Source: Incurvaria masculella
Taxonomy: Eukaryota; Arthropoda; Insecta; Lepidoptera; Incurvariidae
DNA length: 64,000 nt
Assembly: GCA_946894095.1 (NCBI GenBank)
Contig: OX335661.1
Span: forward strand, 16,770,665 to 16,834,664
Direction: 5' to 3'
The position numbers and the translations under genes are program-made. Positions 20,801-32,800 of this stretch are shown in pieces. Below the pieces are notes generated by a model. That model had not been told where the DNA came from. It made no database searches and saw only the letters and a program-made list of their open reading frames with translations. The first letter of the stretch is position 1, and each line of letters begins with the position of its first letter.

Positions 20801-23800
20801 TAACTACTGATGTACTTAATAATGCTTCTCATTTGTATCCCTTAACGATTGCCAATCCTTGGCGCCAAACAAGTCCCAATTATGTCTCCGCCCAAGGGCA
20901 GAAACATGTTGGGCGGCTCGTAGCCTAATGGGGCGGAGACTGGCCTAGCGTACCAGAGGCATGGGTTCAATTCCGACATGCACCACTTTCTTTCTCTTTC
21001 CGAGTTGCGAATGCGAGCTGCTCCATGGTTCGGAATCCATGTAAAACTGTAGGTCCCCTTATGCTCATAAAGGGAAGGTTCAGGCATGGCACCTGATTCC
21101 TTCGTGGTGTATTGGGCTAATATCATAACGGTAGTTGTGTGATATTAGCCATCCATGTCAGGTCGCATAAAAAAAAAAGTATGTCGACACTCTAGTCGGA
21201 ATTTCTAAAGAGTAAAGAGGCACTCACTGGTCCTTGAGCCCGATCATGTATCCGATTGTCCGCCAGAAGTGCGCGAGCCCCTCCCACGCGTCGGCGTCGG
21301 CGGCGCGCACGCCGAGCTCGTCGGGCCGCGTCATCGTGAAGCCGACGAAGCCGAACTGCGTGAGCGCGAGGTCGCGCTGCGAGACGTGCGAGCCGCCGGC
21401 GGCGCGCGACGACGCTCCTGCACGCACGTGCCGGCTGCGCACTGCCTGCAGCGAGCGCCACGACCTGCCGCCGTCGCGAGCTCGCATTATTTTCAACCGA
21501 CTTCAAAAAAATATATTTTCGCTTCGTCTGTATGTTTTTCGTGTGTATCCTACTCGATATCTCCGCAAACGAGACGTGCGAGCCGCCCGCGCGCACGTGC
21601 AGGCTGCAGCGAGCGCCACGACCTGCCGGCGTCGCGCACTCGCATTATTTTCTACAGACTTAAAAAAAGGAGATTCTCGACTCGTCTGTATGATTTTTTG
21701 TGTGTATGTTACTCGATATCTTCGCAAATTGTCCACCGATTTGAATAATTATTTTTTGTCATCAGAAGATATTTCAGGGGTGGTCTTTTATACATTTTAT
21801 GACCTTGTGGCATGGGAAATAGTAAATAGAAAAAAAATTAAGAATTTTAAAAAACATCGAACCAACTCCAAGCACCGTGGAGTAGATAATTACTACAGTT
21901 AATTATTTAAGCTATGTTCCAGTTATATTTTTTTGACAATGCTAATATTTTAAAAAGACCTAATAAAATGACGGAGAGAAATCGGAGCATGAAGCCACTC
22001 ACACGGAGCCGGGGGTGAGCGGGTGGCGGTGCCACGCGACCACGTGCAGGATGGTGGCGAGGTAGCGCTTGTACGCCGTGTACGGGGAGGAGGACCTCCG
22101 CGTGTGGATAAGCACGTTCAAGATGGACGGCACGGCGAGCACGGCCAGCAGACCGGTCAGCATCGACGACATGGACGCGAACAGGTTGTCCCAGTAGAAC
22201 TTCTGACCACTGCAACCGTATTGAAAATAATTGAATTGCACGCAGAGTTTGTTTTCCGGGCTGGTCACGGAACTGCTAGGCAGCATGGAGACCTCATCGA
22301 AGTCTATAAGATCCACAATAATTACTACAGTACCTCCAAACTCGACTAAATGTTTGCAATAAACACATTGGCTCACCTTAGAGGACATGGCCTAAAGCTG
22401 AACCACTCTTCTTCAAGGACAAATCCCAGAAAACATTTTCTTTGCAACAGAGTTGTACACTCCTGGAATCAACTACCACAGGAAGTCATAAGTGCCAAAA
22501 CAGTTAATGGGTATAAAAATGTACTAGACAAATATAAATATAGAAATAAACCATAAATAAATAAACAAAAGACCAAAAACAAAAAAAAACACGTGCACTC
22601 AGTAGTTCTAAACCCTGATATGCTCGCATCAGCTTATAGCTGCTAGTGTTATAAACCAAATAATAATAATAATAAATATTACTACGCAAGGATAGGCCCT
22701 TCCATGCAAGAAAAGTGGTGTCCTATGCGTCGCAGGGACACCGCTTTGTCGCCAGACAGCCGCTCGCTGTCGTCATACGCCTATGCGTCGCCTCAGGCTA
22801 TGAATGGGCCCCTAAAATTACATAAAAAACGCAAAGAATACGGAATTTCGGAATACCGCAACAGGCGACAGAATTGTGTGAAAGGGCATATCCTTACATT
22901 TTACATATCACTGCTGCTAGGTAAGATACGGTAAAGCCTACTATATATCTGTATATCCACATATATATCTGTAAGTAATGGCATAACCTGAGCCCGTAGT
23001 CCCAGCTGTCACCTGAATTGGCGTTTACGGCAAACCGATCGACTGACCTTTTCAAATGTATGGAGAAATTGAAGAGCGCGCGCAGTGGGCGTTAAGCAAA
23101 CTAACATTTGCGAATCCGAGTTTGATTTGACAGCTCACTAAACATTGCCATAAATAAGTTGACGTTGCCACGCCGACTCCGCATTTTCATACAAATCGGA
23201 AGTCCGAGTTTGACTTTGACAGCTTGAACAAGTAAAACCATAGAATATCTCGTAAAAACTTGTATGGAGTTTGACATTTTTACGGAACTTCGAAGTGCCG
23301 TAAACACCAGTTTAAGTGACAACTGGAATTAGCAGCTCTGTTATACTACATTAATTCGCAGTCTATTTGGAGACTAAAATGTTAAAGAAGCAACTAAACA
23401 TTGTGACATTTTACTATACAAACCTCTAATTGGAAGAATCACATAAGTCACCAAATTGTTTATATTTATTTTGGACTAGCAACCTTCGTATCGGATTTCA
23501 TTGACTTTTGAGATGACAAGCTCTTGCTCAAGGACAGCCAAAGTCCTGAAGGAGCCCATGCTGCAGCGGTTGAGACGTGTCGGTGAAATCCGATACGGCA
23601 CACCGGACAACGGTAAATGTTAGGCCACCCTTCTCTGATGCTCCTAAATCTTGTAAACTGTTCATTATTTTAATATCTGACATCTGTACATCGTTCGCTT
23701 CAAACATATAAATCTATAATGTATATTATGTTGTATAACTATCATTATTTAAGGTAACACCTAAACAGATATGCAGCAACCCAGGGATGGACAGCATTGT

Positions 23801-26800
23801 ATTGTTTACTCAAGATCCATAGACAGTACACTGCACGCGGATTTGTCATATTTTATCATTAGTTAGGTCAACAAGATCCTAGGTAAGCAAGATACTTGAG
23901 GCGAAATATGGTAGCGATAGAGGGTGGTCATTTTCAGAGCCGACCTATGTCACTCAGTCAGCGTGTTAGCGTCCACTGCTGGACATACGCCTCTCCAATT
24001 TTTCTCCAGTCCTCCCGGCTCTCAGCGGTACGGAACCACTGCTTTCCGCCGACGCACGAGATGTCGTCGTCCAACCTGGCGGGTGGTCTTCCTACACTAC
24101 GGTTTCCTGTCCACGGCCGCCAGTGTAGGACACGCTTACTCCAAACCGTGTCCTACAGTGTCGGCCGCGGAGCCGACCTATAGAATACTAATATTCTGAC
24201 AGCTTAAACTTCCTCTCGTCGAACCAGTCCGGCAGCTCCAGCACCAACTCGGAACTCTTCACGGTGTCCGACGGCTGCTCGTGCGTCGCACTGCTCAACA
24301 GTCGCTCCACGAACTCGTCCACTGCAAAAGAGATGGCAGTATTTCAGAACGACCAGGTTTTTCCTAGTAAAAACCAGGAAAGATAATGAACGTTCAACGG
24401 CTTCACTGAATTTATCCAAACCCACAGAACAGGGAGCCCATTCAGGTAAGAGTGACTTCGAGTTCGGGAGTGAGTTAACCTAAAAATAGCTGAGAAATGT
24501 ATTATTATTTAAATAACGGAACTGTCATTTATACTTCCAACGTATTTATGGGACGAACCAGATTTTCAAGAAGTGTAGAAACATGAACTATTTAAAAAAG
24601 GGAGTTGATATTTAGCGACGAATTCGAACTCACTCTTACCTAAATGGGCCCCCAGAGCACCACGCCATCTTCGAAAATCAGTAACCATAGAGGGTGAACC
24701 AGCGTAAGATGTGAGAAAATATGCGCTTTTGCGCTCTTGCTGGGTAGAATATTTGGCGTTCGCTTCTGATTGGTGCAGAATTGATCTAATTCTCTCGCAT
24801 ATTTTCTCACTAATTACGCCGGTTACCCCCCGGGTCGGGTTTCAATCGAGGACGGGACCAGGGGTCGCCCCTCTTCTTATAGCTAACGTTATGGCTCGTT
24901 TCAAGCTCCTTCAGCTAGCCTGCGGCGTTAACCCGGGGCCAATCTTGATCTCCCTCTCTTTACCTATTCTGTAGAGTGCCTCCAGTGATGACTAAAGCTC
25001 TCTAGGCCTAGATTCTTCTTCAGACTAGATTCTATAACAGAGCGACGCTGGTAGTCCTCTTTCTCCGACTTAAATAGCAAAGTATTAGTATCAAAATTGA
25101 CGAGGGCTTTATACACCTGGCATAGGTTAAGTTGACGACGGCTTTTACACCAGAGTATACTTGTAATGCTATAAATTATATTAAAATATATAATTGCATT
25201 AGTAACTTTATTAGTTGTAAGTAACTTAAACTGAGGGTTGCTGTTTCTATTGTTCTTTGTTCTTGCCTTAATCTGTTCTACCAAGGAATTGTTTGGCAGT
25301 AGCATTTAGATCTAAGTATGTATTTCATAATTGTGGATGGAAAAATATGTTATGTAAACCCGTGAAGTTTCTTTGCGGGTTCTTCTTTACTGGGTTGATC
25401 GAATCCGCGGATCTTTGTGGCGTAACTTGGTGTAGTTTGACTACCAAAGTTTAAACAAATTAAATGAATAAAATGAAATTGTCTTTAACCCATTTCTCCC
25501 TATGCATAACGCTCATGCATCATAGAGGATGCTAAATCTAAAGCCTGATACTTGGCTACATCATAATAAATCCCCAAATATCTTGTCAGCCACGTTAGCC
25601 CATTGGTACGACGTCTTGTGATTCAATAAGCTGAGTGAAGCACCTCTGAGTGCGTTTGGGTTCTGGATTGGTGACAATTTTCAATAGTTGAGGCTACTCG
25701 TGGTTCGGATTCCACGTAAAACTATAGGTCCCCTTCCTTACTTACTAGATGGTAGGGTTAATCCCGCCCGGGTTGGCACCATAGCATTAAATGAAAGATG
25801 GTCGAAGCGGCAATTATAATAGTCCGCCGGGCAATATAAGAAAGGTCCTGGCATGCCACCTATTTCATATGTGGTGTGTCAGGCTGATATCTGACGGTCA
25901 GTTTGGTATTAGCAATCCATGTTCAGTTACATAAAAAAACCTAATACCTTCACAAATGAGGTGTGCTGGTTTAATATAAATTCAGAATGTGATTGCCCAT
26001 CTATCTCCGGTTCGATAAAAAAACCGGCCAAGTGCGAATCGGACTCGTACACGAAGGGTTCCGTACCAACGTACAAGATTTAACACAAAAAAAACACTTA
26101 ATTATTATTATTTTTGAATTTTAACTATTTGTTGTTATAGCGGCAAAATAAATACACACTCTGTGAAAATTTCAGCTGCCTACCTATTACGGTTCATGAG
26201 ATACAGCCCTGTGACAGACGGACGGACGGACGGACGGACGGACAGCGGAGGCTTAGTAATAGGGTTCCGTTTTCACCCTTTGGGTACGGAACCCTAAAAA
26301 CTGAGCCATGGAAAGGCTAGCAAATGGAACATGAACTTAAAAAAGGTCGTAAACTAGGAGCAATTTCATGGCCTGCACCTGGCAATCCCCTGGTTTCACC
26401 ACAGCCAGCCGGCATATTTCGAGTTATAGTTCGAGTTCGGCACTAAATATCAACTCACTTTATTTAAATAGTTCATGTTTCCGCACTTCTTAAACGCCAT
26501 TTTAGTTTGCTAAAATTCTGTTTAACCCATGAATACGTTGGAAGGTAAAATAACAGTTCCGTTATTTAAATAATAATTTTGTTTCCAGCCATTTTTAGGT
26601 TAACTCACTCCCGAACTCGAACTCACTCTTACCTGAATGACCCCTCATTGCACAACAATTAACAGGCATTCGAGAAATTGTTATAGGGAATACTTGCAAG
26701 TGTGAAGTTGCAAAAATGAGAGGGTTATTTTAGTGTCATTATGTGCTGTTCACACTGTAGCCTTGGCTATCAGAGTATTGATTGTATGAAAATGGGCAGG

Positions 26801-29800
26801 CCCCCCCTGTCTAAGCTGCACATATCTATGTGCTTTTAAAAAAAACGTTTAGTGGTTTCAATAAATATAATATTGAATATGCTTCATCGTACTAAGTACG
26901 TCGCTTTTTAGGGTTCCGTACCCGAAGGGTGAAAAAGGAACCCTATTACTAAGCCTCCGCTGTCCATCCGTCCGTCCGTCTGTCACAGTGCTGTATCTAG
27001 TGAACTGTACGAGGTAGGCAGCTGAAATTTTCACGGAGTGTGTATCTATTTTGCCGCTATAACAACAAATAGGTAAAATAAAAAAATAATAAAAATTAAA
27101 GGGGGGGGGGCATACAAAAAACATGTTTTTTTTGTGTTAAATCTTGTACGATGGTACAAAACCCTTCGTGTGCGAGTCCGACTCGCGCTTGGCCGGTTTT
27201 CAACGAATGTGATATTTATGTAGAATCGACCGTGAAGCAAAGACACATTAACTAAAGAAAGAAAGCTGTAAAAACAACTACTTTATAAACATAATGTAAG
27301 CTTGGAACTGAACCAGAAAACATACCTTACGCGGGTATTGAATCTATTACATATAATTCGCTTTCCATTCTCAATGTAAATCAATTTGGAAATGTTTGAG
27401 TTGGTAACGTGATTGCATATTAGCTATGATAATAGGTTCAGTATCAAGACAGGTTCAAACAGGTATCAGCATGACTGGGCAGTAATTTTTTTGCATCTTT
27501 TGTTTGACCTCAGCCATTACGAATTGTTGAGTGTCTAGTCTAGTTTATTTTTACTGTGTTTTTTATGGAGAAACTCGAAACAGGTACTACGCTGTTTATA
27601 AAAGTTTAGGAGTGCAAGCCCAGGAGAGCAGGGGTTCCTCTGACTCTTTCCTGAATGTATTCTATATCCATACATCAAGGTTATTTGGTAGATAAAACTT
27701 CTTTTGTACGTAAAAATGTTTTTTACTTATTCTGTGGTTTTACTTCTTTAACCTGTCAAAAACAAACTCGGACAACCGATTTATATGAAAACGCTGAGTC
27801 AGCGTAAACGACAGCCAATGTATTTACGGCGACGATTCGTAAGCTGTCAAATCAAACTCAGACTAGCAAATGTTAGTTCGGTTAACACCCACTGGGCGTG
27901 CAGTTAAATACTCCATACATTTGAAAACACTAGTCTATCAGTTTGGCATAAACGCCAATTTAAGTGACAAGTCGGGTTAAAGGTTCTAGCTATCCTTGTA
28001 TTACAATCTTAAGGTGGCCCAACCTGGCGGCCCTAACTCATTCGCGGGCACGGTACAAAACCGTGCTGTTGCGCTCTGGGACCTTCTCTGTTTCAAAGAA
28101 TAAGACAGGCTCCGTGATGAGGAAGATGCAACGTGTCCACAAAAAAGACAATGTGCATAGTGTACGATTTGGTAAGATTTACGAAAATTTTAATTTCAAA
28201 ACGACTTATAGCTAAAAGTAAACCACGACCGCTGTAGTAAAAAATCGAGCAAAACCCAAATAGATTATAAATCTTGATTAAATAAGCTATATCTGATGAC
28301 TAATCTTTTTAAGATGTTCTTACTTTATCAATGCGTAATCCACCTCCAAAGTTGTTGTATAAAACGCGCGAAAAATGCGAACTTTCGGACCTTATAACTT
28401 AGAAACCAAACTAAATTTTACAATGCCAATGGTCATCAGACATCTAGTTCGATCAAATAAAGCTATTTTGAGCAAAATTTTGGATCTCTGACAAGAAATA
28501 TGGGCGTGATCTTCTTTCCCCTTTTGTATGGGGAGATGAGCGGGATGGGCCACCTTCGAATTTTTCGCGCGTTTTATACGATAACTTTGGAGGTGGTTTA
28601 CGCAATGATAAAGTAAGAACATTGTAAAAAGATTAGTCATCAGACATAGCTTATTTAATCAAGATTTATGATCTATTTGTTTTTTGTTAGATTTTTTACT
28701 ACAGCGGTCGTGGTTAACTTTTAGCTATAAGTTGTTTTGTTATTAAAATTTTCGTAAATCTTACCAAATTATAAACTATGCACATTGTCTTTTTTGTGGA
28801 CATGTTGCATCTTCCTCATCACGGAGCCTGTCTTATTCTTTGAAACAGAGAAGGTCCCAGAGCGCAACAGCACGGTTTTGTACCTTGCCCGCGAATGAGT
28901 TAGTCCCGCCGGGTTGGGCCACCTTAAGATGTTTATAAAACTAGTTTGACCTTGACTAAATTAGTCTGTCCGAAAATTAAACGTAATTTAAACAAGCTCG
29001 ATAGTCCGCAAATCCGCTGGCATGGTGCCTCGCCGAGCGTGGTTTCACGAGGTGAGGTGGATTAAGCTTTTCTGAGAACCTTTTATCTCTCAGCACAGCC
29101 ACCTTAACGGTTTTTAATAAAAAAAAAAATATTAGCATTCTATGCTGTTGCAAAAATTTAAAAATAGAATACATGTAGCATCACGGAGGTGAAGAAATTA
29201 AAGGAGAAGGGATGGAACTAAAAAGTGTCAACACCTCTATTGTGTCGCCGGAGGAATTTGGCCTTTGTTTCGGCTCTCACTGAATACATCATTACGAATG
29301 AAGAATGACGTAACAACCAATTGGCTTATTGAAAATAATTCTTATCTTTATCAGTTTACCTGATAAATAATTTTGGGAGACTTCAAATTGGATTTTTCTC
29401 CGTTTTCATCACTGCGCTACGAATGTGTACGGCTATATAAGGTTGTAAGTCGCGTGGCGTCATTTTTTGCGCGCTCGTTGTATGGAAGTTATTTCTCCAT
29501 ACATTATTCAACTCCATGTGTAGCACAGTGTACTGCGCTCCTTGGGATCATATGTAGTTACCGCCTTTTTAATAAGGAGTTTTTAATCTTTGTACTCCAC
29601 AAATAATGATTCCAATTCCAGAGTGTCCATATGAGAAAGCAAGTTGGTGACTGTTTTAAAAAAAAGGATTCCAATTCTTCTTCTTCAAGGGCAATGGCAA
29701 TTACTGCCAATTCATAAAGCGAAAATTTGGTCTGTTAAATGGTTTGCCGCCAACTGAACGGCCGTCTGCGGGGAGGCGGGGCGACAGCGGCGCCACGGCT

Positions 29801-32800
29801 CCCCCGTACCGTGTCCCCGCGCCGTTGCAGTTCCGTTTTAGCGTGCACACAAGTATGCCTGTGAACTCCCGTACAACGTCGAGCCGAACAAGTCCCGTAC
29901 GGGGCACGTTCCGACCGAGTCTCCCTGTGCCCGCGCCGTGCCGGCGCCGGCACGTGAATTATCATTAATAGCGACTATCCGAACGCCGATGACCTGTTAT
30001 TCGGATCGCATCAAAAATCCGTAGCACAAACGGTTGTTCTATGAAATATGAAAAAACTTTGGGAAAAAACTTTCGAAAAACCGGCCAAGTGCGAGTCGGA
30101 CTCGCACACGAAGGGTTCCGTACCATCGTAAAAGATTTAATACAAAAAAATCACGTTTTTGTATGGGGGCCCTTTAATTATTATTATTTTTTAATTTTAC
30201 CTGTTTGTTGTTATAGCGGCAAAATAAATACACACTCTGTAAAAATTTCAGCTGTCTATCTGTTACGGTTACTGAGATACAGCTCTGTGACAGACGGACA
30301 GACGGACGGACGGACGGACGGACGGACGGACAGCGGAGGCTTAGTAATAGGGTTCCGTTGGCACCCTTTGGGTACGGAACCCTAAAAACCATCAAGAGAT
30401 GGCCCTTTGCCAACAACACCGCACCACGCAGACCTTTGTAAAGCAACCTCACGTTCTTTGTAAACGTTTTGAACTTCTTTGTGTTGTATTACACGCTGTG
30501 TATTAAATATTTTTTTAAACTTTAGCATGAAAAATATTAATAACTAAAATAAGAAATTTCTTTCTTTTGTTTTTCTAAGAGACCAATTATTTGGATTTAT
30601 AATTCTCGGATCGACTTCAGTCCCAATTGATCCGGATAGTCAGCGTTATACTATAATTGTTCCTTATTTTTCGCTTCCCTTTTTTTATGCAATCTAATAT
30701 GGATGGCTAATACCACACAACTATCGTTATGATATTAGCCCAATACAGCACATTCCGAAGGAATTGGGTGCCATGCCAAGACCTTCCCTTTATGAGCACA
30801 GCTGCACTGAACTGGATGGACAACACGGACTATTTTTCAATCCCGCCCAGGCTGGTACCATCGCATTGAATGAACCATGGTCAAAGCGGCAATGAAAGTG
30901 GTAAATGTTTCCATCCAGTTCTATGTAGCGAATTCTATAATTTGTATCAGCTGATGTTTGCAACATTTTTCAACATTTAACTCATATAAAAAATAACATT
31001 ACACATTATGATAAAGATTTGCTCAATGACTTAAAGAGGATAATGAGGTGAAAAAGTTCTATACAATGGCAACAATGGCTCATCTCTGTTGTCAAATTAA
31101 GAAATATTTTTCCGATATTTTACTCACAAAATAAATCAATGTAGAGCTACGTCCGTATGTTTTCGTTATTTTGATGACGTAACTTATATCCGTGATATGT
31201 ATCTATACATTTTTTTACAAATACAAAAAGGCGTATATCATGGATACCAGTTAAGTAATAAAAAAAAACAAAAATGTATATACGTAGCTCTCAGTACATT
31301 TATTTAATGTGAAAAATTGCAGAAAATTTTTTCTTGATTTGACCGAGGAAACAGGCACAAGCCATTGTATGGAACCTAATCAATTTAATATCCTTTTAAC
31401 CCTATATTTTCCTGTAATGCCTTACACATGTCACATGTGCAGGATAAAAATAAATATGTTGAACCATAGGTTGAACTGATAACTTCTATCTGAGAATGTT
31501 TTTTGTAGCCACAACCATAGAATACAAGAAATTATCTATGTGAGGTAGAACATTATTATTATTATTTATTTATATACACTAGCAGCTTCAAGCTGATGCG
31601 TGTACTTCACGTGTTGAGTGCACTTTTTAAACATCTTTTATATTTTTTTTGTTTCTGTTAGGTATACTTGTTAGTTAAATTTTTGTTCAAATGTTTGTCA
31701 AGTTGATTTTTAAAACTGTTTACTGATACAGCATTTATTACTTCTTGTGGTAGCTTGTTCCAAGAGTCCACTACTCGGTTGGTTAGAAAGGACTTTCTTG
31801 GGTTGGAATTGGAACTAGTTCGGTGTAGTTTTAAGGAATGACCACGGAGTTTCTCGATGGTGTTCATTGTATACATTGAATTAATGTTGGCTACGTCGTA
31901 ATGACCATTAAATGTTTTAAAAGTTTCGATGATGTCTCCTCTTTGTCTGATTTGTTCAAGTGTAGTAAGACCCAGCGCGTCCAAGCGACTTTCATATCAC
32001 TTTGGACCCAAGATAGTCATATTTCGTTAACAATACCAGCGTCGCGATAATTGTTTATATGGGCTTTATAATGAAATACGTGGCAAATGAAAAATTATTT
32101 TGTTACCAGAATCTAGAAGGAAGTGCTAAGATGGTTTGGACATATGGAACGAATGGGCGACGAAAGAATGACGAAACAAACTTACAGGCCAGACGTGAGC
32201 GGAAATGTTGGGCGGCCTAGGAGAACGTACCGCGACCAAATATTATACTTCTTAAAGGTCAGGTACGCAGCACCCGTAATTGTAGAGGATGTATGTCTAT
32301 TGATGAAGCGAAAGAGGTGTGCAGATGAAGTGATCGTACCGTATGGCTATTTTTAAAATATGACAAATCCGAGTGCAGCGTACTGTCTATGGATGATGAA
32401 TAAACAATACAATATCTGCCTACCCCTGCGGGCTAGCGGCTTGAAGGTATGTATGCACGTAGCTGACAAGACTATAGGTTCAGTTTAGCAAATGACGTTT
32501 GCTTGTTCAAGCAAACTCTCGGGCAGGACATGCCTCTAATATGTATTCCTATTTTAAGGAACTTGGTTTCAGAAATATAGTTTAGCTAGGATCCAGTATT
32601 TTGGAAGACTGAAAAATTCTCATGCGCGGGCCATTTGAAGTTTCTGTGAGAGCTTTGTTTTTTTTTTATGTGACTGGACATGGGTGGCTAATACCACACC
32701 TTCTGTCATGGTATTAGCCTAACACACCACATGGGAACTAGGTGCCATGCCAGGACCTTCCTTATATTGCACGGCTACATTGAACTGGATGGAAAACACG

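Noticed and set aside
21192..21748. Ala/Arg-rich frames opposite the mpaB-like exon
   Set aside because: They arise from the GC-rich exon and its tandem duplicate; the exon on the minus strand has clear family motifs.
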